DNA of 64,000 nt, from positions 1 to 64,000 of the forward strand of contig JANVFP010000012.1 of the NCBI GenBank assembly GCA_027919835.1, read 5' to 3'. The DNA comes from Lentinula raphanica. Its lineage: Eukaryota; Basidiomycota; Agaricomycetes; Agaricales; Omphalotaceae. Positions 1 through 10,254 of the stretch are shown one piece after another. The notes beneath the pieces are model-generated. The model was given only the letters and a program-made list of their open reading frames with translations, was not told the origin of the DNA and ran no database searches. Position 1 is the stretch's first letter, and each line of letters begins with the position of its first letter. The translations under genes and the position numbers were made by a program.

Positions 1-2410
1 AATGTACCGTTTGAGTGGTCTGAGGAGCAGGATCTTGCTATGGAACTACTAAAGGAAGGAGTGCGAAATGCACCAGCCCTTAGAGTCATTGTTTATGATT
101 GGGAAACACATCTATCAGTCGATAGCTCCTGGATGGGAACAGGATTTTACATTTATCAAGTAGATCCTAACGACCCTGAAAAGATCTATTACAATTACTT
201 TGGATCTATTCCCTACGTGGAACGGGAAGCCCGTTTTTCACAGTCTAAACGTGAACTTTATGGTCTGAAACTTGCTTTGGAGTCCACCCATTATCTTCTT
301 TATGGATGCCGACAACTGATAGTGGAAACTGATGCGAGCTACATACAGGGAATGCTTGAAAACCCCAGTAGTGGCCCAAATGCAACCATTAATCGTTGGA
401 TTGAGGCAATCCGTAAATTCCATTTCGATTTGGTACATGTCAAAGGTGTGACACATGGACCTGATGGCTTATCTCGAAGACCACCTGGTGGTTGGACAAC
501 TCCTCGCGGAAAGTCGACCAGTGAAGATGATCTGGACGAGGATGACTCCAACAACATCAGGTTTCTGAAAGCAGATGATGCGACGATCCATTCCCCTTTG
601 ATTCGTTTAAAGATCATATAGATCCAAGGCATGGTTATCTCCTAGGAATCTATGCCCAGATTTCGAGGAAGATCTAGAACTTGCCAGAGAAGAAGATCTT
701 GAGCATAAACTACGAAGGACCATCTGCTTATGCATGGGATGCAACCAGTTTCTCAGTATCTGCAATATACTACGATTCCTGACAATGCAGTCTGGGGACC
801 AGATCAATCATATCCGGATTCCCACAGATCTGATGGAGGAAATCGTTTGGACAAGCAGTTGCCAGAGATCTTGGAGTGGCTGAAAAACCCTGATGCAGAA
901 TGTTTCGGGAAATTGGACAAGAAACAACGGTTAGAATGGATAGGAAAGTAATTCCCTTCTCCATTGATGCCGAAGGTCGATTGTACCATAGGAAGTTATC
1001 GTCAGATCAGCCTCGTTTAGTCGTGGATCCTGATCGACGAATGGCTCTTCTGAACAGTGCACATGATGCCCTTGGTCACAAAGGTGTCTTTGCAACGAAG
1101 GACTTCTTGGAAAAGAGGTTTTGGTGGCCAGATCTGGACAAAGACGTGGAGTGGTATGTTAAATCGTGCCAAGCCTGTCAGGATCGACAGAGGGCTCTCA
1201 TTAGAATCCCTCCAACGGTTACCTACACCCCTTCCCTGTTTCAGAAGGTACATATTGACACCATGTTCATGACTCCATCCAGTAATGGGTGTAAGTACAT
1301 AGTGCATGGTCGAGATTCACTTTCATCCTGGTCCGAGGCGAGAGCCTTAAGAGTGGAAAATGCCAGATCATAGCTGAATGGTTCTTTGATGACATTATCT
1401 GTCGATGGGGATGTCCTGAGGAAGTTGTTTCGGATAATGCACCCCAAATGAAGCTTATGCTGAAATGGTTGGAACAAAAGTATGGGATCCGAGGAATTAA
1501 GATTTCCCCGTATAACTCTCAAGCCAATGGAAAGATTGAGCGTGCTCATTATGATCTGAGGCAGGCCTTAGCAAAGACTTGTGCCGGAGATCTAAGCAAA
1601 TGGTTCTACTTCCTGAAGCCGATGTTATGGGCAGATCGAGTCACTCCTAGGAGAGGTCTCGGATGCTCTCCCTATTTTGTTGTAACTGGTGCAGAACCGT
1701 TACTCCCTTTTGATATCGTCGAATCTACCTATTTGGTCAATCCACCAAATCGAATCCTCTCTCGGGAAGAGTTGCTGGGTTATCGTGCTCAGGCCCTTTC
1801 CAAACACCGTTCCTTCATTGAGAACATGAGATCCAGGATTGATGCTAATAAGCGTCGAGATCTTAGGATCTTCGAAGACAAGTTCCGATATACTATCAAG
1901 GACTGGGATTTCAAACCTGGGACCTTGGTACAGATCAGGAACACCACCATCGAGAAGAATTTGGATCGAAAAATGTATAGTCGTTACCGTGGACCTATGG
2001 TTGTGATCAGACGAACACGAGGAGGATCTTATATCATTGCTGAAATGGATGGTACCGTACTGAAAGACAAAGTCGGTGCATTCAGGGTAATGCCTCATCA
2101 TGCTCGTTTCGAACCAATAGATCTGCCCCAGAACATCCATGACCTGATAGATCTGAGTCCAGAACAACTGGAAGCTATGGTCGATGATGACGAGGATACC
2201 CCTGATAATGTTGAGGATCTAGTATTCGGAGCAATCCCTAAGATCAACATATCTGAGGATCCTGATGTCACATTCGATACTTCAGCTGAAAAGGATACAG
2301 ATCCTCCAGATCCGAAGGCTGCAGAGTCCGGTTCTAATGATGAAGCACCTGAGGATGACAATTCTGAGGCAGGCCCGCGTCGTAGTCGAAGGATCTCCTC
2401 ATCAAACTGA
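1..2410 (+). pseudogene. Ty3/gypsy retrotransposon pol, 3' part (RNase H - integrase), frameshifted
   Basis: This is the downstream half of a gypsy polyprotein; it continues beyond the left edge. An RNase H domain is read in frame 1 from about position 40 to 577. After a frameshift (a different frame reads on from about 578) and a poorly preserved linker, the integrase begins near 950. Its HHCC zinc finger is visible (H of AHDALGHKG, then CQACQ at about 1,170). The first catalytic Asp lies in HIDTMF (about 1,255), the second in VSDNAPQ (about 1,435) and the Glu in NGKIERAH (about 1,535). A second frameshift lies near 1,360. From 1,448 to the stop at 2,410 one frame is open and ends in a GPY/F-like module (RYRGPMVVIRR) and an acidic tail. 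All integrase catalytic residues survive, but at least two frameshifts break the reading frame, so this copy is probably dead. Family assignment is recognition of domain order; the two indels could in part be assembly errors. Confidence 0.9.
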
Positions 2411-2428
2411 GTTAGACCAACAGATCTA

Positions 2429-2443
2429 TTTAGTTTGGGGGAG
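2429..2443 (+). other. polypurine-tract-like 15-mer, copy 1
   Basis: TTTAGTTTGGGGGAG lies 19 nt after the pol stop codon, where a gypsy element carries its plus-strand primer (PPT). It is the first of three identical copies (others at 4,684 and 8,511). About 15 nt downstream is TTTCGAAAATT, also found after copy 2. The sequence after copy 1 shows no clear similarity to the LTR that follows copy 3. Confidence 0.55.
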
Positions 2444-2618
2444 TCCGGTCATTGATCTTTCGAAAATTCTATCTCAACATGCTCGAGGAAGTTGGTCATC
2501 GACTGAATTACCTCAAAAACTACCTAATACGTTACTTGACTGCATATCAGGTATAAAAATAGGTACCAGGACAACGGGAACGAATGGATCTGGTGTTTCA
2601 ACTACTTCAGACGTCTAC

Positions 2619-4595
2619 CTAAGGCGCGGAATGTGGAGGAAGCGAAGGATCTAGGCGTGCTAGCTGTTCTCTATCACCTTGTGGATCACCCCTGGGTGGC
2701 ATCATAAGGGGATGAGTGTAGGGTGTGTAGGAAGGAACGACAACCACTTCCTCGCGAGGATTGCTGTCGTCGTCGGCGTTCAGGGGCTTTTTCATGCGGA
2801 AAGCCTTCATGGCGTTGTCGATAATGGCCTGACTTGCCAACCCACGTCGAGCGTAATACCTAGCTTTGATGGAACAGTCGAAAAGCTGATTCTGATGGAA
2901 GTTGACCAAGGCATTGAACTGTGCCTCGGTATAGTTGCTGTACTCAGCAGCGTGGCTATGAGTGATATCTTGAAGGAGACGGACGAGGTCCCAGTTTTCG
3001 GAATCTCCAGGGTCGCCTGTGAAGATGATTAGCTCAGATACCACGTCCTAGAGACAGTTCAAACGCAAGACAACATGCTAAAGCAATAGATCTAGTGATC
3101 CTTGCTGCTCTGTGATAAATAATAGAGCGAAAAGAAGAGAAGATCTGTTGGAAATGACTCGAGGTACTTACAAGTATCGGCCAGATCTAGGTAGACCTTG
3201 GTCCGCTTGGTCTGTTCCTCCCCGGTCGCCAGGGGCTGAACGATAGTCTCAGGTCCAGCAGTGGTTGAGTAAGGCTCAGGATTCACTGAAGTCTCGGCGG
3301 ATCCTGCTGCCCCCACGTCTTGGTCCTGTCGCTTTCGTTTTCCCTTGCCCTTGGAGCCTTCGTAGTCTCTTCCTCAGCATTCGTCCCCTTGGCCTTAGCC
3401 TTGGGTTTGGGTTCCTCTTCCATCTAAAGAAAGTCAGATCTATTCGTTTTGAGTAGATCTAAAGGTACTTACGATGATATCCGGGTCAGCCATTGGCTCA
3501 GGAGTCTCCTCGACGACCTTAGACTTCTTTTGGACTTGGACTTAGACTTAGCCTTGGGAGACGCCTCTTCGTCACCTGCAACGTCCTCCATCTGAAGATC
3601 TTCATCAGAAACCGTTAGATCTATCAAGTGGAATGACGTACAGGGCTATCTTGGTCAGCTACTTTGACGGGAGTGCCCTTTCGATACAACTTAGCACGAC
3701 GTTCGGCTCGATAAGCAAGAATGGCGTAGGCTGCAATGCCATCACAGCCTGGACTTGCCTGTTGACGACGAAGGAAGGCAGTAGTTCCCTTGGGACGGGC
3801 CTTACGTGCAGCAGCCTCGTCTTCCGCTTCGGCGGCGGCGAGATCTGCTTCCTAACTCGATGGATCAGTACTTCGGATCGACTCGACGAACAGATCTACT
3901 CACGATTTCTTCCATGAACTTCTGTTCAGCGTCAATGGGCTCGACTGAAGCACGTTCCACGGTCTTTTCTCTGGCCTTGGACGATTCCTTGCCTTTGGTC
4001 TTTGAAAATTGATCAGATCTATCGAAGGGACAAAGTTTTCGAAGTATGACTTACTCCTGGAGTCGAGTTTTTGACTTCCTTTGCAGCGGCTTCGGCCTTC
4101 TGCATTTTGGCTCGAGTGGCGAAACGACGGATCTTGACGAGCTCGTCCAGAAACAGTTCCATCCGGGAGTCTTTTCCACCCTCATTCTTGACGTTGGGGT
4201 AGAGTCTGCCGGCCTCCTCTGCGATCTCAGAGAAGGCCATGATGCCGATCAAGGCCTCACTCAAGGCCTCGTACTGTTGCATGTACGATGTGTTGAGACT
4301 GGCAGCCTCCTTCGACACCTTAAGGGACTGGAAAAGTCGTCAGAAGTCTGATAATGAACAGATCTAGTCATGAAATACATACAATGTGTTCATAGGCAGA
4401 TTTTACATCAGCCATGATCGCTTTTCTCGTCGAAGTCTGAAGTTTGATGGATCCTTGTTGATTGATAGCAGCACTGAAGCCTAGGGTACGATCTTGACAT
4501 AGTACTTTGGCCCAGTGTGCTGCATCGTCAGCCCAGTCCTCAAGCTCGGACTCCAAACGAAGGGGAGTGTTGGAAAATTCGTGGTTGGGCGCCAT
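2619..4595 (-). pseudogene. antisense accessory gene B of the Ty3 element, frameshifted
   Basis: A multi-exon gene opposite in strand to pol. Exons with good GT..AG borders are 4,595-4,383, 4,327-4,055, 3,999-3,904 and 3,851-3,642, followed by one from 3,591 and one from about 3,425. The protein begins MAPNHEFSNTPLRLESELED, has a helical N-terminal half, a Lys/Ala/Glu-rich middle (SPKAKSKSKSK) and a C-terminal block containing EAQFNALVNFHQNQLFDCS. Two single-base losses are apparent: one in an A-run near 3,530 and one near 3,375. The join to the last block near 3,050 also does not keep frame. I do not recognise a family. The C-terminal block weakly resembles the last exon of gene A, so the two may be old paralogues. 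The stop at 2,619 follows a Pro/Arg-rich tail. Either a decayed gene or one with homopolymer assembly errors. Confidence 0.6.
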
Positions 4596-4633
4596 ATTTT
4601 TGTTTGGGAGTTGGATCTACTCGGATCAGTGCT

Positions 4634-4640
4634 GTTTTAT
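4634..4640 (-). promoter_or_regulatory. TATA-like box for antisense gene B
   Basis: TATAAAA on the minus strand lies about 40 nt upstream of the gene B start codon (4,595), at the distance usual for a fungal core promoter with a short leader. This is prediction only. Confidence 0.4.
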
Positions 4641-4683
4641 ACGAAAAACTTTCCTTGACTGAGTCAGCAGGGACTGCTGAGCT

Positions 4684-4698
4684 TTTAGTTTGGGGGAG
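4684..4698 (+). other. polypurine-tract-like 15-mer, copy 2
   Basis: Identical to the 15-mers at 2,429 and 8,511. It lies 89 nt upstream of the gene B start codon, between the two antisense genes, and is followed 15 nt later by TTTCGAAAATT as copy 1 is. This suggests copies 1 and 2 descend from one duplicated segment. Confidence 0.5.
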
Positions 4699-5405
4699 GG
4701 GACACTGTGTTTCGAAAATTTTCAAAATTTAAAATTTTACAAAGTCAGTGATCTAAGTGAAACAAGCATGTGGGTAACATGTATAGCACTAGATCTGAGG
4801 CCGACGTAGCTCACATTAGTTGCCCAAAGGATTAAGAGACCTTAGGGCAGTGACCACCAACATTTTTATAAGCGAAAGGCACGAAAGAACGAATGGATCT
4901 ATTCGTGTTTTCCGCATATACTCACAGATCTAGGGGTCCTGTAACAAGGGATACACTAGATCTGTTCATTTCTCTTACAAAGAGGTTCAATAGGGTCAAT
5001 GAAACTCGTATTTCAAAGACTTCTATTAGAAACTACTTTAATAACACTATGAAGGATAGATCTATAAACTTCATGAACTCAGTGGACTTATAGTTGGTTT
5101 TCTCACGAGGTTTCAAGATCAAAATGGCACAAAGGCCATGCATTAGATCAGACTACAGAGGTGATACCTAAGTGTCTGTAAAGATGTACCAAAATGAGAC
5201 CAGAAGAGGAGACTACATAGGCTACGATAGTGATTGGAGAAGATTTAGTCCGTATGTAGTGACCCTAAGGGTCTGTAGATGAGTCCGCGGATTGAGATAT
5301 GTACCAATGAAAAAGTGTCCTATCCAAGAAACGTGCACCGTCGAACAGATCCGCTCAAACGAAACCATGTACCCAAGAGATCTGAGACGGAAAACCTAGG
5401 ATTAC
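4699..5405. other. non-coding spacer between the two antisense genes
   Basis: No supported coding region. The stretch is A/T-rich and holds several AGATCT hexamers (near 4,790, 4,926, 4,957, 5,058 and 5,377). It probably contains the terminator of gene A and a fragment of older element sequence. Confidence 0.5.
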
Positions 5406-8052
5406 TCAAGGTTTCTGCTCGTCAGAGACCAGCGTGGTTGGGTCATCAGGCTTTACAGCAGTCTCAGGGTCCCAGTTGGAGGCATGCATGGCTGAATACG
5501 TTTTCGTCGGTTCTACAGCTGGAGAGGCGACTGGTGCGGATACTGCTTCGCTCGAAGTGGAAGGATCTGAGGAGGATTCGAGCTTGTGCTCCTTCAGGAA
5601 GTGCTGGAACTGCTCGATCTCTTCAGGTTTCTCGAGATACGCGGAGAGGTTGCATGACGAATTCCAGTTGAAGAACGTGGCCAACAAGGTCGCATCATCG
5701 TAGCTCAGTTTGTCGTCTGGGTGTTCTTTGGCCCAGGCTGTGAGAACCACGTTGGCATCCAGTCCAGCAACCTTGAGGTCGCGGACCAGGTGTGCGAGGT
5801 TGTAGCCAGCCAGGTTGAACATGTCCTGAGCAAGTTCCTGGGCGCGGAAGTAACGATCCAAGCCTGCCTGGAAACGAGCAAGGGCCAAGGAGTAACCTAA
5901 CAACGATGAACGATGAAAGTCAGTGCTAGGGAAATGCGAAAACGCCTGAAACTACTTACTGCCTGGAAGAGACTGTACTGCTTTTGGAAGTTCCTGCAAT
6001 AAATCCGATTGCAACTCCAAATGAAGTGCGCTTGGACAGGTTCTGTGAGACTGTGTGCATCCCTGACAAGGACCCCCGAGACGCGAACCCGCTGTACAGG
6101 TGAGACCGCGTACCTGGCACGAAATGCAGTCGAGGGAGGGAGCCAAGTCGGGATCGGAAACGGCCATGTCTGAATCATCATGCACCAGACGGCGCGAGAC
6201 AAGGTGACCGAAGCGGCCTAGGTTGTCCAGTGAAAAGGTGACTCCACCAACGGTCAGGAAGGCGCCCAGTTGCTTGAGCTCGTCGTCGATCGTCCACGGT
6301 GAAGAACGGAGGATCTGCATCTCGGGGCGACGCTTGAGACCAGAATCCTGCTCCACTAGATCTGCAAATGCTGTCTTAACCTGGAAGTTCGGGTTCGTCA
6401 GAAAGAGGGCATGATGACTCGTCGTCTCGAGGTCGTTATGTTCCAATGGAACCTCAGGCTCCGTTGCCGCATCTTGCGTTGCTGCCGATGGTTTGGAACC
6501 CTTGGAGGTCCTAGTAGCGGCAGCATCTGCGACTTGAGGAGGCGGAGTATCCTTGGTAGTTTTGGCGGAAGCGGAAGAGGTTTTGGCCTTCTTAGGCAAC
6601 GGTTCTTGCATTTCCTAAGGGAGAAGGGATCGTTAGCAACAAAGCAAGGTCAAGATGTGTTGAAGGAACTTACCACATCCGCGACAGGAGAGGAAGTATC
6701 CCGTTCGCGTTTCGTCGGCTTAGGGATTGGTCTGCTGGTAACGGGAGGTCCGAGCTTGGCAGTTGAAGTCTTGGAAGGTCGAACCCGAGGGCTGCTGCGT
6801 ACAGGGAACTCTGGGAGTGTGAGGAAACATCAGCAAGGGTCAGAAAGGTTCGGGGATGGCTAAACTTACCATTGGAAGCCTTGGCCTTGCCTTTGCCTTT
6901 AGGAGCCTTGAAGACGTCCTTGATGTCTGTATCGTCCGAAGCCTCGGTCTCACCATCGTCTTCACCACCAAGATCTAGCGCGGGGGATGCGGGACCATCA
7001 TTTTCGTCCACGGGCGAAGCAGGGCCTTCGTTTTCGAAGTCATCATCCTCCAAGGCGTTCAGAAGTGGGCTAGCAGGTGGGAGATCCGCTATTCCACTGG
7101 GATCCGGTAGTAAAACCGCACCGGTGACTGGATGATGAAGGACGTTGGAAGCGACTCCAGCCTGAGCGATGGTAATGAGCAACTGGCCTTCATAAGTCGA
7201 TGGGTCGAGAGGCAAGGGAATGGCAAGCGAAACAACATTGTGCGAAGGACCTTTGATGGCCTAGTATATGCTGTTAGTGAAGGGACAAGTCTAGGGAAGC
7301 AAACCGTGTACTTACGCGAGTTTGGTTGCGTAGAGTCTTGTCCACGCCAAGTTCCCGTCGAGTATCCTCATTGTAGACTTTAGAGGCATACTCAGCCTTC
7401 GTCAGTACCTTCTCGCAGAAGTCACAAAGGAGGCAGATGAACCGTAATGCAAACAAGGGGCAGCACCGGGTCTTGTGCCAAAAGATGCGGTAGTAACCCT
7501 GTGAAGTGTCAGGCGAAGTCCTCGGAAGGGAACAGAAAGCCTTACCAAGGCACTGGTCACCATGGGCTCCTTGAGCATGGAGAGAAGAGCATCCTTCGTC
7601 TTGGCCTTGGGACCATCCATAACATCAGCAAGAGCATCTTGCACGACGTTTAGAGCACGATAAAGCGTAGATCCTTCTTCGCGGCACACCGCTCCTCGAC
7701 TGAAGTCCTCGACAAACTGAACAAGCAGTTCGGGATAGAAGGTCTCTGGAATTTGGCTTTTGTAGCCCGGGGCAGGCGAGTTGGGGAACGTGGTCGGTTC
7801 TGGGTCGGAATAGAGCTTAAGGGCGAAAGCAGAGTCGAAAGCGTTATTGTGGGAAGGCCAGGCTCGCCTAAGAAGGTCGCATTCACGTTTGGAGGCTGGG
7901 AGGAATAACACTGGCTTCTTGGAAGTCAGGCTGTCTCGAGCACGAAGCTGAGTGTTGAATTTAAGGTCATCGAGAGCTGGAGCCTTGCTACGTAATTCTC
8001 GAACCGCGTACTGCTTTCGTGAGGACGAAGATCCGGCATTGCGAGACGACAT
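5406..8052 (-). CDS. antisense accessory gene A of the Ty3 element, Zn2Cys6-like protein
   Basis: An intact six-exon gene opposite to pol, lying between pol and the downstream LTR. Exons by GT..AG and frame continuity are 8,052-7,546, 7,498-7,316, 7,260-6,870, 6,810-6,674, 6,614-5,960 and 5,896-5,406. They sum to 2,364 nt, exactly 788 codons including the stop. The protein has an N-terminal globular region containing PVLFLPASKRECDLLRRAWP and an acidic middle (DDDFENEGPASPVDENDG). A basic stretch (KPTKRERD) and a Pro/Ala/Thr linker follow. A cysteine cluster near residue 570-600 has spacing CX2CX6CX9CX2CX6C, which matches the fungal Zn2Cys6 rule. The C-terminal part is helical. Zn2Cys6 modules normally bind DNA as binuclear zinc clusters, so nuclear action is an inference. 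The usual Lys/Arg-rich loop between the first cysteines is weak, so it may be a different zinc knuckle. Proteins of this kind are, from memory, multicopy hypothetical proteins in agarics. No function is known to me. Confidence 0.75.
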
Positions 8053-8510
8053 AGCGATAGTCGAGAAAAGATCAGTTGAAAGACGATGTTGAAGTTGGGG
8101 GTAAGAGAGAAAGCGGACTTAGAGAAAAATTTCGAAGTCCGGTTGCCTTTTATCCATGGTTCTTAAGGACTTCCCAGGACGTAATAAGCCACTGGGAAAA
8201 TTCTAAGAATAGTAGGAGAAATGTAAGACTTACAAAGGTCAAAGAAATGAACTTTGTGAAGTTGCAGGATGTTGTGATTAGATCTCTTGATAATCACACT
8301 CGGGAATTAGGCGCTTCTATCGAGTTAGCCGCGGGTTTAATTATCATCAGTGATCCCGAGGCAACCGAACAGATCTATAAGCTTAATGAGTGGGAATACC
8401 ATTGGGATATCGAGGAGATCAATCCAAAAGCTCGGATCAGTTGCAGTACCACACTCCCAAGGGAGGTACGAGCCTGTCTACCCAACCAGATGACCGGGGA
8501 CGGTCAGATC
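8053..8510. promoter_or_regulatory. 5' region of antisense gene A, with an unassigned + strand ORF across it
   Basis: This holds the presumed promoter and leader of gene A. On the minus strand a GGATAAAAGG-like box sits near 8,145-8,154, about 95 nt upstream of the start codon. On the + strand an open frame of about 170 codons runs 8,076-8,588, straight through the polypurine tract into the LTR. It matches nothing I recognise and is probably an accidental or decayed frame. Confidence 0.35.
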
Positions 8511-8525
8511 TTTAGTTTGGGGGAG
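8511..8525 (+). other. polypurine-tract-like 15-mer, copy 3, at the LTR border
   Basis: TTTAGTTTGGGGGAG, preceded by AGATCT as in copy 1. Similarity between the two inverted LTRs begins immediately after it, as expected of the true PPT that primes plus-strand synthesis at the 3' LTR. Confidence 0.65.
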
Positions 8526-10200
8526 ATAATACGCCCATTTTGCGTGCAGGCATGCAATGGCCTAATTTTAACGATTGGAGCCTTGTAGAGTACCAAAGGA
8601 CTGTAGTGAGCCCGAGCTGACAGTCAAACTTGTATCATGTTAATGCCAGGACGTCAGATCCAGACAGGAAAACACATCCTGACGAATAATAAGAGTTAAC
8701 ACTCGAGTCCCTTGGTCGGGGAGTCCTTCAAGACAAAGCCACCTCTGATATGAGCTATCAAGGGAATATCAACTTAGTTTTCAACGCCTAATGGCCAACT
8801 GAGTATGATACTGCACCGAGACGAGCTTAGAACCAATAGATCTATTCGTATTACCAGTGGGGATGGATTATTCGAGGCCCAGACTCAACAGATCTGTTCA
8901 CTTAGATCGAGTTTCGGGATGGATCAGGTCGCAGGAATGTGACTAAACGGAGAAACAACCAAAGTGTATCATCCCAGTTACATGTGGACGTTTCCTAAAT
9001 GGGAAATAGACGCCTGAGATGTACAGCTTTGACCAGGAGTGTTGCAAGGGTAGATCTTTCGACTTCACCATTGTTAAACCTCTGGATCTATTCGATATAT
9101 GCATATCGTTGGAAAGCTAGAAGCCAAACGAACCTATTGGGACAGGTTTCCCCCCTTTATATGTACTCCCATTCAGTTGGAGAGGCATACAACCGTTCAC
9201 ATAGCGGAATCAAATGAGGAAACGTTTGAGTTACCTGTGCAGGAGCTTATCCGTGCCCTTTAACCACCAGCATGTGGATGGACGCACAGACCAGGTCCGG
9301 ATTCGAAGGTCAGGCAACTAGATCTCGACGAAGGACCACCAGAAATGGACATTTTACTTGTTTTTATCCTTTTTACTCTCTGTGTCTCTGGTGTTTGTAT
9401 CGTTTCTTGTCCTATCTTTCCTTATTTGTATCAGATCTCGGACTCCGTTCTCTCAAATCTATAGATCTATTCCATAAAATAGTAAATTGGCTACAGATCT
9501 CTTCGTAGAAGTACTTAAGGACATAGCCTACAAAAATATAGTTTAGGTTTTGTGCCCAGTTTCTCTGACTAGCTAACCTTTGCTCTCATACGTGAGGAGT
9601 AAAGGCTTTGTAAGCCGGGCGGTCTTCGAAAGTGGTTGTGAAATTCTCATCTCGTTAGGCCCGATATCTTGTCAGTTGATAAAGTCTCAGCTAGATTTGA
9701 ATCGAAGGTAGACTCCTATCGTGGAGATACAGAGGGCTTGGTTCTCGGTTGTTCCAAGTGAGCGTTCAGAGTTTCGGTGGCTCTGTTCAAGCAGACGTGT
9801 GGTGATCGGTGATCCATACGAGCTGTGAAGGTTTCCTGTGATCGGTGATCAGTAGATCTTCAACCTGGTTCTGATAGTATTTGTGTGGTCATAAAGTCTG
9901 ATCTATACGAGTTCTCTCGTTCCTTGTAAACCCTTTGAGTGGATCACTCACCCCCCTCGAGTCCAGATCAAAAGATCTGTACTTCCGTGTCACTTCGCTC
10001 TGTTGACCTGTATTGCAGATCCAGTAGATCTTTTAAGACTACCAGTTCGTTCTAAGGTATAAGATCGTGCGGAATCTCTGACAACGCCCCACACCTCGCT
10101 TAAATACATTTGACAAACGACATAAGAAGTATATTGGTGATCAGTGTTCAGTGATAAAGTCACTAGGTCATTAGATCTATCCAACGAAGCATTAAATTGC
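8526..10200 (+). mobile_element. LTR (3' LTR of the + strand Ty3 element)
   Basis: A sequence of about 1.7 kb that recurs inverted at 10,255-11,945. Shared blocks include AGGACTGTAGTGAGCCCGA (near 8,599), CCTTGGTCGGGG (near 8,711), TGTACAGCTTTGACCAG (near 9,019), and the long block around GACAACGCCCCACACCTCGC (near 10,080). The TATA position of this copy reads TTAAATA (10,100-10,106) where the partner has TATAAATA, so this promoter may be weakened. Placement of the TATA near the right end implies an unusually long U3 (about 1.55 kb) and short R-U5. Ends are approximate; a clear TG..CA pair or target-site duplication was not identified. Confidence 0.7.
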
Positions 10201-10254
10201 ACCCTTCATATCCTCGTTAACGAGGTATATAGTCGGTTCTTAGTATAATGCCTT
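10201..10254. other. junction between the two inverted LTRs, with a 14-bp palindrome
   Basis: The unmatched centre between the two inverted LTR copies. It contains the perfect palindrome CCTCGTTAACGAGG at 10,212-10,225. Confidence 0.45.

Noticed and set aside
8076..8588. 170-codon + strand frame upstream of the LTR
   Set aside because: It crosses the polypurine tract into the LTR, lies over the leader of gene A and matches nothing; kept only as a note.
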